Shown one piece after another: positions 1-11,700 of a DNA stretch of 64,000 nt. The notes beneath the pieces are model-generated. The model ran no database searches. It was not told the DNA's origin and saw only the letters and a list, made by a program, of their open reading frames with translations. The stretch is from Bacteroidetes bacterium UBA1935 (lineage in GTDB: Bacteria > Bacteroidota > Bacteroidia > Chitinophagales > Chitinophagaceae): NCBI GenBank assembly GCA_002337045.1, contig DDFF01000003.1:124001-188000 (forward strand), written 5' to 3'. Both the position numbers and the translations under genes were made by a program. Each line of letters starts with the position of its first letter. The first letter of the stretch is position 1.

Positions 1-1
1 T

Positions 2-1759
2 CCTCCAATATTTATTTACAAAAGAAAGGATGAAATTTCCGAAGTACTTGATGGGCAACAACGCTTGCTTTCAATTCTTGGTTTTATCAAAAAGCCATAC
101 TTAGACGAGAAGGGCAAAAAGAAGTTTTCGGCAAAAGACGGCTACAGTCTAAAATTGAAAAATTCAATTCTAAAAAATCTCAATGGGAAACGATTTGAAG
201 AATTAGATCAAGATCATCAAGAAAAAATAAAAAATTTCGACCTTTGGGTAATTGAAATTAATTATAAAAATAACGTCAATTTTGAACCAATTGATCTTTT
301 TATAAGACTTAATAACAAGCCATATCCCATCAAAGAAGACACCTTCGAGATGTGGAATTCATATATCTCTCGTGATATTATAAAAACAATAAAAAGTATC
401 CACAGCAATTACAAAGACTGGTTCTATTTGCGGAAAAATAATTCGCGAATGGAGGATGAAAACATCTACACCTCGCTCGCATACTTACATTTCAATTCTA
501 TAAGTAAAACGAATATGCGGGAGGCAGATGGGCTAGATATCTATCGAACTGGCGAAAGAATTGCTTTTCGAATACTATCAAAAAATGATATAACAAAAGT
601 ATTGGAGGACGTTAGTCTAAAAGATCAATTTATTGAAGCTGCGAACGACCTAGAATTTGATTTCATTAAAAAGGTGAAAGAGCTTATAACCACTAGGAAC
701 GATGTAAATTCTAGTTCACTTAATAAAAATTTAGATGATATTTTCAATGTGGAAAATGGTCGGCGAACGCAACAAAGCTTCTATGCATTGTGGTATTTTT
801 TACACGAAGTACCATTGGCTGTAGTTATCGATCAAAAGGAGAACATTAGGAAGTCTTTGAAAAAGCTATTCATTAGCATAAATAACGTGCCTACTAAGGA
901 GAAATTTGAAGCACAGGTATTAGAATTCAAAACTAAGTATGGTCGCCAATCGTCAGGCTTGTTTGATCTAGTCGATGTTGAGCCAATAAGATTTGTCAAC
1001 CTAGGAGACATCTCGAATGTAAAAGCAGGGTTTAATACTGACGACACAGTCGAACTTTCCAATTCGCAAAATAGGGATGCGTTCAATTACTATAAGAAAA
1101 CTGAGATAGAGGATTGGAAGGTAGTTAACGAAGCCTCAGCAGTTATTAAATTAATTCCAGACAAGGATGAGAGTTCGGAACTCAATGCTATTTTAGCTGG
1201 TCAAAAAATTGTCATAAAGAAAATTAGCAATTTTTCAAATCGCTTTACAGTAGCGATGGGAGCGGAAAAGTCGCTTTTTGGTACAGATATAATAATGATT
1301 TTGCCAACGAGGTATGGTTTCATTCCAAAATATTTGTGCGCTATTCTAGGCAGTCGTGCTACATACTTTAATTACGCAGTAGCGAAGGACACAGACAAAC
1401 CATTGTCATTAGGATTCATAAAAGATATACGAATCCCGTACCTAGACGTAGAAATCCAAAAACAGTTTGAAAAGGTTTTCAATTATCTATTGCTCTTGGG
1501 AAAAGAGAAAAGCGATGGTCGATTATTTTTTGAAAGACTATTGGATGCCATGGTTTACGAGACCTACTTTAAAAATGAGTTTGTTTCATCTGGCATTCAA
1601 ATTATTGAGACCGTTAAAGGATTGCCGTACTTTTCGGAGTCGGTTAGTCAAGACGATGTTGAAGAGGTTTTTTTATCTATCTCAAATCCGGCCCATTCCC
1701 TTATGGCTTCACTCTTTAAAATGCTTGTAATTGATAGAATAAAAGAAATTGAGAGCTAA
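2..1759 (+). CDS. DUF262 protein with specificity-domain-like C-terminus (5' end outside window)
   Basis: The frame is open to the left edge, so the true start lies upstream. The first visible codons give VLDGQQRL, the DGQQR motif of the DUF262 (ParB/Srx-like NTPase-nuclease) fold seen in GmrS, BrxU and SspE; a further DUF262-like stretch, DLFIRLNNKPYPI, follows near 290-330. The C-terminal part (about 960-1560) resembles the target-recognition domains of type I HsdS or type IIG enzymes: it ends in an IPYLDVEIQKQFEKV-like turn into a helix. A DUF262 catalytic module joined to a DNA-recognition module suggests a restriction or anti-phage effector (inference). The stop overlaps the next start by one base (TAATG), so the two genes are translationally coupled. 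DUF262 assignment is strong; the C-terminal assignment is from pattern only. Confidence 0.8.
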   Translation, partial: PPIFIYKRKDEISEVLDGQQRLLSILGFIKKPYLDEKGKKKFSAKDGYSLKLKNSILKNLNGKRFEELDQDHQEKIKNFDLWVIEINYKNNVNFEPIDLFIRLNNKPYPIKEDTFEMWNSYISRDIIKTIKSIHSNYKDWFYLRKNNSRMEDENIYTSLAYLHFNSISKTNMREADGLDIYRTGERIAFRILSKNDITKVLEDVSLKDQFIEAANDLEFDFIKKVKELITTRNDVNSSSLNKNLDDIFNVENGRRTQQSFYALWYFLHEVPLAVVIDQKENIRKSLKKLFISINNVPTKEKFEAQVLEFKTKYGRQSSGLFDLVDVEPIRFVNLGDISNVKAGFNTDDTVELSNSQNRDAFNYYKKTEIEDWKVVNEASAVIKLIPDKDESSELNAILAGQKIVIKKISNFSNRFTVAMGAEKSLFGTDIIMILPTRYGFIPKYLCAILGSRATYFNYAVAKDTDKPLSLGFIKDIRIPYLDVEIQKQFEKVFNYLLLLGKEKSDGRLFFERLLDAMVYETYFKNEFVSSGIQIIETVKGLPYFSESVSQDDVEEVFLSISNPAHSLMASLFKMLVIDRIKEIES

Positions 1760-3669
1760 TGGCCTTAGTCACTACCGCAATTAAGAAAATTGTCGGAATT
1801 TCTATAGAAAATTACCGAGCATATTTCGGGAACTACGATGTAATCACTCTGGATCGTGGGCAAAATTTACTCATTTATGGCGAAAACGGAAGCGGGAAAA
1901 GCTCGATGTTTAAAGCCTTGAACGAGTTCTTTTTAAGCTCAAATCAAGTAAATCTCCCCTTTGCTCAAAATAAGTACGCCTCGCATGCAAATTCAGAAAT
2001 TAGAGTCAAATTCTCAGACTATGATTTCGCAACCAAATCCTTAATCAACGGTAGCGAACAAGAATTTTCCTTCTCTACAAAAGGGTCGACAAACAATGTA
2101 GCATATATAAAAACAACTGCTTTAACTAAAGGTTTTCTGGATTACACCGACCTGCTAAAAGTTTACTTTCACCAAGATTCGCAACCCAATCTATTTGAAC
2201 TGGTGGTATTGTCTCTTCTTGGAGACCATATACCGCAAGCTCAGGCAACCGCCAGTTTTAAAACAAAGTGGCACAGCTTACAAAGAGACTTGTTCGACTT
2301 ACCATACACTAGACGAGATCGAGTGCATCAACGCGCTTTGAGAGAACTAGCAACCTTCGAGATACAATTGCGAGCTACGCTAGATGCAGTATTCATTGAA
2401 TTGAATCGAATGCTTGCTCAATATTTTCCCGATACAGAAATCTCACTTGGCTACGACTTGAAGCAAATGAATTTCTATTACGGTAATGCCCGCTGGGAAT
2501 GGGACGTTCCACAGGATTTGCGTCTCAAAGTCCAAAAAAATGGACAAAACTTAGGCAACAATTATGGCGACTTTTTGAATGAAGCGCGGTTGTCGGCATT
2601 TGCTGTATGTTTATACTTGGCATCCTTAAAACTTAATCCATCGCAGTTAGAATGCAAGATTCTTTACCTTGATGACGTGTTTATAGGATTGGATGCTGGC
2701 AACAGAATACCAATTTTGAAAATTTTGAATTCGGAATTTAATGGCTACCAAGTATTTATTTCCACTTATGACAGGCATTGGTATGAACTTGCAAAAAATT
2801 ATTTCACCGCCCATGATGGCGAAAATTGGAGGACTTTAGAACTATATGTGGGGAAGAACACAGACCAAGGGACCACGTTTGACGTTCCCATCGTGGTAAA
2901 GGGCAGTACATATTTTTCGCGCGCTGTGCAGTATCTAAATCATAGAGTTACGCCGGACTACCCAGCAGCAGCAAATTATTTTCGCAAAGGAATTGAGGAG
3001 TTACTTCAGAAATATATTCCCAAATGGGAACTAGTCGATTCAAACATGGCTCAACTTCCCGAGTATAAGCTTACAGCCATTATTAAGAAATCGAAGGCGT
3101 TCTTGCAAAAAATAAAGGCAGACTGTTCCCATATTGATACTATTATTGGCCTTTTACATTCGTTAGTACATCCTCTATCTCATCATGAGATATCGTCTCC
3201 GATATACAGAAATGAGCTAAAAACAATCGAGAGTAGCTTCGTTGCTCTCAAACTAGTCTTGCAGCGCCTGGATGCGAATAACAACTACAAGTGTCTAAAA
3301 GAACCAGGCAAGCGTATACAGCTTTCCATGGACGTACCTGGAGTATCTCAACACCAGATATTCTATCGCCTTTCCTTGCTTGAGGGGCTCGTCATTTCAA
3401 AAAACGGGCTAACATTGTCTGACTGTCGCTGTCATGCTGTTGAGGGTGTTTCAGTTATCGATGGTGTGTCTGCCCGAACTTCTCTTCCAAAGAAAAACCT
3501 GGCCTTTCATTACAGTTCCCTTTTAGACGCGTTCGACAAAATATATGCGCATAATTTAGGTCTACATCCCTCTATTGTCAAACCAGCAAATTATCTAGAT
3601 GCCATCGCTGTATTTGACGATGTTTCAAACTCTTGGCAGCCAATTTCAAACATTATTGTGCAGTGGTAA
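1759..3669 (+). CDS. SMC/RecF-like AAA ATPase, partner of the DUF262 protein
   Basis: 636 residues. The N-terminus is an ABC/SMC-type nucleotide-binding fold: Walker A GENGSGKSS at residues 41-49 and Walker B LYLDDVFIGLD near residues 302-312, with no long coiled coil between them. The last 270 residues are a separate helical region with PAAANYFRKGIEELL and LHSLVHPLSHHE. This recalls HEPN-like or AbiJ-like C-termini of defence ATPases, but I see no certain RxxxxH active site. The start overlaps the upstream stop (TAATG), so the pair is an operon. The 3' end overlaps the convergent integrase by 24 bases. The likely role is a nucleotide-driven sensor or regulator for the DUF262 effector (inference). 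A chromosome-maintenance role is unlikely given the short length and the neighbours. Confidence 0.75.
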   Translation: MALVTTAIKKIVGISIENYRAYFGNYDVITLDRGQNLLIYGENGSGKSSMFKALNEFFLSSNQVNLPFAQNKYASHANSEIRVKFSDYDFATKSLINGSEQEFSFSTKGSTNNVAYIKTTALTKGFLDYTDLLKVYFHQDSQPNLFELVVLSLLGDHIPQAQATASFKTKWHSLQRDLFDLPYTRRDRVHQRALRELATFEIQLRATLDAVFIELNRMLAQYFPDTEISLGYDLKQMNFYYGNARWEWDVPQDLRLKVQKNGQNLGNNYGDFLNEARLSAFAVCLYLASLKLNPSQLECKILYLDDVFIGLDAGNRIPILKILNSEFNGYQVFISTYDRHWYELAKNYFTAHDGENWRTLELYVGKNTDQGTTFDVPIVVKGSTYFSRAVQYLNHRVTPDYPAAANYFRKGIEELLQKYIPKWELVDSNMAQLPEYKLTAIIKKSKAFLQKIKADCSHIDTIIGLLHSLVHPLSHHEISSPIYRNELKTIESSFVALKLVLQRLDANNNYKCLKEPGKRIQLSMDVPGVSQHQIFYRLSLLEGLVISKNGLTLSDCRCHAVEGVSVIDGVSARTSLPKKNLAFHYSSLLDAFDKIYAHNLGLHPSIVKPANYLDAIAVFDDVSNSWQPISNIIVQW

Positions 3670-4935
3670 AATTCTAGATTTCGACATTATCTGGTTCTTC
3701 GCTTCTAATGTTGCACCGAGACCATATTTGGGACGGTGGAATTTGTGTCCCATAAGTTCAGCTTGTACCCTATCTGGGGCATTCGCGGCTAATAGTCTGT
3801 CCTGAAAGCTGTGTCGGAATGAATACAACGAATGTTTTTCTGATGGCAATAATTCATGCTCTCGCAAGAATTTGTTCAATAGACCTGTAAGACTATCTGT
3901 TTTATCTCTGTATCGTGTAAATCCTTGTGGCAAGTTTTTGAATGCCTCTAAGGCATGTCCGACTAACGGTATTTCGCGCTCACTATGCGGCGTTTTGAGT
4001 TCACGTTCTTTTCGGTCTTTAATACTAATATGAGGAATTTCATGTTCCAAGTTAATATCGCATGGCAAAAGGCCTGTTAGTTCCGAAGGCCTTGCACCTG
4101 TCTCGGCAGCTACATGCAAGAACCATTTTGCCTGTTCGTTAAGTAGTTCCAGTTTTGGGCTTAGCAAGATTGTTTTAATTTGTTCCGTTGATAGCGGAAG
4201 CCTGGTTTGTTTATGCCTGGACTTGATTTTAATTTTCTTGAACAGGTGAGAAATGTCCAACGCTAATTTGAGGTGATCCGATACCGTTTCAAAAATCACT
4301 TTCAGGTGAATTAAATCCTTATTCGCGGTATCAGGGTTCATATCGTCCTTGTCAATTCTAACCAGCCACCAATCCCTGAAACCAAGTATGTCTTCGCGGG
4401 TAATGGTTGTGAGCTCCTTATTGCCAACCGCCTTGATGAAGTTTTTGACTGCACGCTTACGGGGGTTCTCCCATTTTCTCACTTTGTCCAATGGCTTATT
4501 TAGGATTTTGTCTTTTGACAATTGCCAGTACTTTTTGAGTGCCTCTTTAACCGTTAAAGCAGGCACAGGTTTTGCCCCCAATACAGCTTCAACCTGGGGC
4601 AGGGAAGCACCCTTCAAGACCAGAATTCGTTCTACAAGCTCAAGGATTGGCAGGTTGGCTACCACGGACATAGGTTCATACGAAAAGCCTAACTGGCGGG
4701 CTATTCTGACGGTTTTACTAAAGCTGGCATTGTCATGTCTGACCTTGCCTTTGACGAGTTCATGCCAATAGGCCTCGACCTGTTCGTTAAAAACGACAGC
4801 CCGCTTTACGGCAATACTCCTGCTATCCGTTTTGAGAGACACACGGATATTGAGTCGGGAATCGTATTCACGCATTTCTTCAGGCACCCGGCGGTTATAG
4901 TAATAATAACCCCGAACTTTAATCAGTCGCATCAT
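3646..4935 (-). CDS. tyrosine recombinase / phage-type integrase
   Basis: 429 residues, the usual integrase length. The N-terminus (KVRGYYYYNRRVPEEMRE) is the basic arm-binding segment of phage-type integrases, followed by a SAM-like core-binding domain at about residues 150-250. Catalytic elements visible are the first Arg in AAETGARPSELTGLL, a histidine-arginine box in LYSFRHSFQDRL, LMGHKFH, and a Tyr in RPKYG close to the C-terminus. It converges on the ATPase gene with a 24-base overlap, so the defence-like pair and this integrase probably travelled together. No tRNA or clear direct repeat is visible beside it; its attachment site is unknown. It is unrelated at domain level to the Bacteroides-type integrase at 45653. 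Confidence 0.9.
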   Translation of the reverse strand: MMRLIKVRGYYYYNRRVPEEMREYDSRLNIRVSLKTDSRSIAVKRAVVFNEQVEAYWHELVKGKVRHDNASFSKTVRIARQLGFSYEPMSVVANLPILELVERILVLKGASLPQVEAVLGAKPVPALTVKEALKKYWQLSKDKILNKPLDKVRKWENPRKRAVKNFIKAVGNKELTTITREDILGFRDWWLVRIDKDDMNPDTANKDLIHLKVIFETVSDHLKLALDISHLFKKIKIKSRHKQTRLPLSTEQIKTILLSPKLELLNEQAKWFLHVAAETGARPSELTGLLPCDINLEHEIPHISIKDRKERELKTPHSEREIPLVGHALEAFKNLPQGFTRYRDKTDSLTGLLNKFLREHELLPSEKHSLYSFRHSFQDRLLAANAPDRVQAELMGHKFHRPKYGLGATLEAKNQIMSKSRILPLHNNV

Positions 4936-5232
4936 GCGTCACCTATTTTGTGTGATAAAATGTGTGACGATTTATGAGGATGCGAAAAACGATTCGTTGA
5001 TAAAAACGAAAATTGTGTTTCTTTTTAAGAAGATATATGCCAGTTAATATGCAATAAACTGGCGGAGAGGAAGAGATTGAAATCATCATGCACCTACCGT
5101 AATTTGTGTTTTAGTTTTCGACACTTCGCATCATGTTTAATTTTCGCCGTGTGCTAAAATTATTTGCGCTTCGTGTGAACACTATACTTTCATCATAGCT
5201 TACAATGACTGTAGTGTCAATAAAATTTGAGA

Positions 5233-5412
5233 CTATCCTGCAATTTGTTCCGCGATCGAAAGCAGGTCATTTTGCGCTTCACGCAATTTCACTTCCTCGT
5301 GTACCCGCTTGAAAACAGGCAGGTAGCTTTCGCCGTGTTGCTTCACTATACCCGCAATAATTTTATAGGCAGCTTGCAAATTTTCATCTGTCAGGCGTTT
5401 TGTTTGTTTCAT
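5233..5412 (-). CDS. small helical hypothetical protein (59 aa)
   Basis: A reading frame of 59 codons starts with ATG at 5412 behind a good ribosome-binding site (GGGGAAATTAAC). The product begins MKQTKRLTDENLQAAYKI and ends LLSIAEQIAG. It is charged and probably all-helical, with no membrane segment or known motif. It lies upstream of and co-directional with the integrase, 297 bases away. Small genes in this position are often excisionase- or control-like, but I see no helix-turn-helix signature, so no function is assigned. Confidence 0.6.
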   Translation of the reverse strand: MKQTKRLTDENLQAAYKIIAGIVKQHGESYLPVFKRVHEEVKLREAQNDLLSIAEQIAG

Positions 5413-5759
5413 GTTAATTTCCCCACTACTGTGTAGTGTATGACGATTCGCATAAGAAACTATATTTATTTGTAAAAATTAATGACTATGGACTAGTAAA
5501 GGATTTTAAAACCTAAGTGGAATCAACCTTATTCTGTATCAATATTGCTTGAATCGAAACTGCATTTTGACCACATAAAACAAACTTACATTATCTATTA
5601 ATATCATAGTGGCTATGCAGAACGGGCTAATTACCCCCGTTCAATCGATTCTAATTGGTAGATAGTTTTTTATAAATAACATTCATAAAAAAACTAACTG
5701 TTAACATAGAAACTACTGAAAAAATTCTACATTAGATATTGAGATAATTAAAAATATCT
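5413..5759. other. AT-rich intergenic region before the RHS unit
   Basis: 347 bases without a convincing reading frame or hairpin. It must hold the promoters of the divergent small gene (leftwards) and of the RHS unit (rightwards). No clear Bacteroidetes promoter (TTTG ... TAnnTTTG) or ribosome-binding site stands out ahead of 5760. Confidence 0.4.
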
Positions 5760-8700
5760 ATGCGCTATTCACCATTATTTTTTTTTATTTTTTCCTTCGT
5801 AATCGGATTTGCTCAATCACCTGTACCAGGTAATATTACCGGCTACACATCCGGTAGTTTTAATGTTACAGATGGAGGTGCCGCAACTTATGGCATTCCG
5901 TTTTCTCTTACACCTGGTTCTGCAGGTTTTCAGCCATCAGTTTCCATTGCTTATAGTAGTCAGGGCGGGAACGGATTATTGGGACTGGGTTGGTCTATTC
6001 AAGGCTTGTCAGTTATTTCACGAGCAGCACAGACAATTGCCCAGGATAATAAAATAAAAGGAATCAACTTTACACCAACTGACAGATTTGCATTAGACGG
6101 CGAAAGACTGGTCCTGTTAGACACCACACACACCTATGGCGGAAATAATATCGAATATAGAACAGAACAAAATGCGTTCTATAAAATTATTTCGTACAGT
6201 ACGGGAAATGTACCAACCTCATTCAAAGTCCTGACAAATTCTGGGCTTATAATGGAATATGGACTTACCGCAAATTCTAGGGTCGAAATTTCAGGGACAA
6301 CGGTGTTTTGGTTAATTAGTAAAATCTCTGATACTAAAGGCAACTATTACACCTTCTCCTATTACACAAACAACGCTACCGGTGATTATTATCCGTTAGA
6401 AATAAAGTACACGGGCAATGCCGCTGCAAATATATTACCTTACGCTTCTGTTAAGTTCGAGTATGAAAACAGACTAGATACTACCATACAGTACAATCGC
6501 GGCAATCGAATTGTTGGAAACTCTAAACGTTTAAAGTCAATAACAAATTACTTTAAGGATACGGCAGTCAGAAGCTACACTTTTACTTATCAATATACTA
6601 GTGCGAATCTATCTCAACTAATCAGTGTTAAAGAGTGCGGCAGGAACGGAGAATGTCATGATCCATCAACCTTCTCGTATACGAATGTTGATAGCCAATC
6701 ATTTTCAACTTCAGATATCACAAATATTCAGCAAAGTTCAACACAAGAAAAAATATTTAATACAGATATTAATGCAGACGGAGTTCAGGATATTATCAAA
6801 GTAAATACTGGTGCAAATATTGCGGCTTTCAAGAGCAATAAAAACACATCCGCTTTAAGCTTCTCTCCGCTACAGTTCAGTCCCGCTATATATGTTGCAG
6901 ATAAACTTACACTTGCCGACTTCAATGGTGATGGCAAACAGGATTTTCTAACATATTCATCTTCAGGAGGAGGCAATAGTTTGTTTCTTAATAAAACATC
7001 TCCAAGTGATACACAGGTAAGGACGAACACGGTGGGCTCGGTGTTTCCTTCAACGCTGTTTACTAGTTTAAAAAAAGTTGTGACGCAGGATTTTAATGGC
7101 GATGGGAGGTCCGACATTCTAACTTACGATACGGTATCCGGTGCAAGTTATTGGATGTTTAGTACTGCCACTAGTAACAGCAGTATCAGTTTTCTGAAAG
7201 TTGCAGGAGATAGTGTATTTACGAATATTATACCTGTGCAGGTCTTCCAGGCAAACAAACAAACAAATTTTGCAGATTTTAATGGTGATGGGTTAACTGA
7301 TTTGCTGGTAATAAACACTGCTACAGGTGATAATATCATTTACTATAATGAAGGTGGCGCAGTAAGTAATTTTTCAACCAATAGCCAGAATATTATACCT
7401 GCAGTTGATATGACCATGAGTGGTGGGAACCTATTCATTCAGGATATGAATGGGGATGGACTACCCGACTTCTTGATGTATAAAAATAGTACCGGAGACA
7501 ATTATTGGTGGCTGAATTCGGGCAATACAATATTTAATAAAGTTACAGCACAACCTGCCAATCTCAATACACTTATGACTGGCGGGGATAACCTTCTGCA
7601 GACCGATTTCAACAGTGACGGATTTTGTGATATTATTTTGATACGTAAGGCAACGGGCAACAATAAATGGTTTGTAAACGATGGTAAACTAAACTTCACA
7701 CAGCTTTCCGGCAATTTCATCGACAATAATGACTTAAAAAACTACGATTTTTATGGTGCCGGGAATTTCACATCTAAGTCAAACCTTGATTTATTTCTGT
7801 TCAATAACAATGCAACAGTAAAAGCCAAAGTCGCAAAATGCTCACAGAAATACAATAACCTTCTTTCAAAAATAAGCGTAGGAAATGGCCAGAATATAGA
7901 TATTGAATATGATTTCCTTACTTCAGATAGTATTTACACTAAAACCGACAACTCCGTTTATCCACTGATGGACTACAAGGCTACTCAGTTTGTTGTAAAA
8001 GCTTATCAGGTTGATAATGGCATAGGCGGAAAGAGCAAGGTTTCCTATCATTATAAAGGCGCTAAATTACATTTAGAAGGCAGAGGGTTCAGAGGCTTTA
8101 CTCAAGTGGATATTACCGATGTGAATACCGGTATAGTACAAAGTAAATACTACATGGATGATCAGAATTCATGGAAATATATCAGCAGCCCTTTAGTGAA
8201 AAGTATAACCCGTTTACCCAACAATGTAGTTATCAGCGAAACTAACATTGAAAATGGGTTGAAGGTCTTTTATAACGGCAAGTGCCACTATTCCTTTGTA
8301 AAAAAGAATGTTTCGAAAACCTATGAGCTGAATGGAAATTTCGTTGATTCAACAGTTACCACCCAAGATTATGATGACTACGGCAATGTTATCAGTTCCG
8401 TTACACAATATGGCAATGGGCTGAAAGATTCCTTAATAAATGTCTTCCAGAATAACTCTGCAACATGGATATTAGGCCGCTTGAGGTATTCCCGACTTTA
8501 CAGGTTTGCACCAGGGAAACCTGTGATCGTAAAATCCAGTAGCTTCGACTACGATAGTACCAGTGGTACCGGCCTGCTTATTGCTGAAACCATTGAGCCC
8601 GATTCCGGCAATACAATAAAAGTAAGAAAGACTTACCTGCATGATGCATTTGGCAACATCATTAAAAGCATGGTGTCTGCCTGGAATGGTTCGGTTGTCG

Positions 8701-11700
8701 AAACCAGAACAACCAACTCTGTAATGGATTCCCTGGGCAGGTTTACTGTATCTTTTACTAATGCAATCGGGCAAGTATCTCAAAGTACATATGACCCTTA
8801 TCTTGGCCACGTATTGACAGAAAAAAACATTAACAACAAAACTACCCAATATCAGTATGACGGTATGGGCAGGTTGGTAAAAACAATTGCTCCTGATGGA
8901 AACTGGGTAGCTGTTGCTTACCGCAAATGTTCTTCGTCATTTTCTTGTCCATCTTTAGCCACGCATCTAATCTATACGCAATCCTCAACAGGCCCACCTG
9001 TAATCAAGTATATGGATTTGCTGGATAGGGAATTAAGAACAGAACGTAAAGGCTTTAACGGTAGTGCTATATATATCGATGTCGTATACGACAATAAGGG
9101 ATTGGTAATCAAACGGAGTGACCCTTACTATGCTTCAGACACGGCAGTCTTTACCTATCTCCAATATGATGTTATCGGACGCAATACAATAGTTGTTTCT
9201 CCGGGGAGTCGAATAGATTCTATCAAATACGAGGGAAGAACTACAACCTCTATAAATGCACTTGGGCAGAAAAAGACAATTATAAAAGATGCAAAAGAGC
9301 AACTGATTATTAGTCGGGATAATCAAGGTGCAGATGTTTCATATGAATATGATGCTGCAGGAAGGTTACTGAAGATAACCGACCCGAAAGGCAATACAAT
9401 CATAAAAAAATATGATGTACATGGTAATACTACAGAGCAACAAGACCCGGACATGGGTACTTTTAAATATTCTACCAATGGCTTTAGAGAGCTGACATCT
9501 CAAACCGATGCAAAAAGCGCAAGCATAACTTTGGAATATGATTCGCTTGGCAGGTTAACAAAACGCACAGAACCTGAAGGGGTAACACGTTGGGTGTACG
9601 ATACTGCGCCAAACGGCAAGGGGTTATTAGACAGTGTTGTCAGCTATAATTACTACATGGCTAAATATACCTATGATACTTTAAGCCGTATTTCTACCTA
9701 TACACAAAGAATAGATAGCCAACTATACACGGAAAGTTACACCTATGATTCCGCTGGTAGACTGTCACAAATTAACTATCCTTCGGGCTTCTCGGTAAAA
9801 AACATATACAACTCGAACGGCTATTTGTACCAGGTAAAAAACAGTTCGAATAATACTATCTACTGGACTGCCAATAAGTTGAATGCAAAAGATGAAGTAG
9901 AATTGCAAACCCTTGGGAACGGCACTGAAATAAATAAAGTGTATGATAGGCAGACAGACTTTCTGAAGCAGATAACAACGAAGAAAGGAACTGCATTACT
10001 GCAAAACAATACCTATGAATACAATGCACTAGGTACACTGCTGCAGAGAAAAGATGTATTGCAAAGCAAACAGGAAGATTTTTGGTATGACAATATCAAT
10101 CGCCTGATTAAATCAAAAGTTGCAGGGCTGGATTCTGTTATTATCAATTATGATACGCTTGGTAATATCACATTTAAATCTGACGTTGGTACTTATACCT
10201 ATGGCGGAGTAAATGCGGGTCCGCATCAGGTAAAATCAATCGATGTAATTACAAAGCAATGTGTACCTACGTTGTTGACAACCCATCAGTTCAATTCTTT
10301 TAATAAGGTAAAAGAATTGGTTAAAGATTCATTTCAGGTAGCTATATCATACAATCCCGATAGATTACGCAACCTGCAAAAAATGTATGTGCATGGGAAC
10401 CTAGTCCGTAAAAAAGTGTATGTGACTGGAATGTTTGAAAAGGAGATTAAGAAGGGTGATACAATCATGACGCACTACATACGAGCTGGAGGTGCAGTCA
10501 TAGCTACATACACAACACATTCCGTTGGTACTAAGAAATCACTCCAATACCTGCATCGCGATCACCTAGGTTCTACCGTAATGGTTACCAATGATACAGG
10601 AGGTGTCATAGCCAAGTATAGCTTTGACGCCTGGGGTAAAAGGCGTAATGCTGACTGGTCGTCCATACTTACAGATACAACAGGTTTAAATGCTGACCGT
10701 GGTTTTACAGGGCATGAACATTACGACTTGTTTGATCTCGTTGATATGAACGGGCGTATATACGATCCAGTTATTGGCAGATTTATTTCCCCCGATCCAT
10801 ATGTACAGGATATTACAAACTTGCAAAGCCTGAACAGGTATTCATACGTATTGAACAATCCGATGTCTTATACCGATCCAAGTGGATATTTTTTAAAAGG
10901 CTTGTTTAAAGGGGTTGGGAACATTTTTAAGGGAATTGGAAATGCTGTATCAAAGGCTGTAGAATGGGTAGGTGATAACTGGAGACAGATAGCTACAGTT
11001 GCCGTGGCTGTAGTAGTTGGAAGTATGACTGCTGGATGGGGAGTTGCTTTATCAGGTGCTGCGTCAGGTTTTTCATCGACAGTTACTGGTACGTTACTTT
11101 CAGGTGGAAGTATTGGCGATGCGTTAAAGGCTGGCATAAAATCTGCTGTAATTGCTAGCTATGTTGCAGACTACACTAATCTTGCGGGGGATATAGCCAA
11201 TCCAGTTAGAAGAGCACTAACTCATGGTGTAATACAAGGAACTTCGAATGTAGCTGAAGGTGGAAAATTTGTACATGGTTTCTATTCTGGAGTTCTAGTT
11301 GCAGGAACTTCGGATTGGAGGCAAAACACTTTTAAAATTAAATATGAAAGAGTAGTTGCAGCATCAATTATAGGCGGTACTGCTGCGGAAATATCTGGTG
11401 GGAAGTTTGCGAATGGAGCTATTACTGGGGCGTTTATTCAAATGTATAATGAAGAAATGCACGCTGGTTTAAATGATATGTCTGACAAATTCGATAAACA
11501 AATTAGTGAGACACAGTCATACTGGAGTAGAGCAGGAAGCTGGGCTGAATTACTTTCTCCATTCCCGATTCAGAAAAACATTACAAAGTTGTTTTTTTTC
11601 GGGGTAAATGTTAGGTCTGGATCTGCTTATGACTTGAAAAATCATGGATATTCTGCTAAAGAAATAGGTAGCTATTCGTATTATCATGGAACGTTATTTG

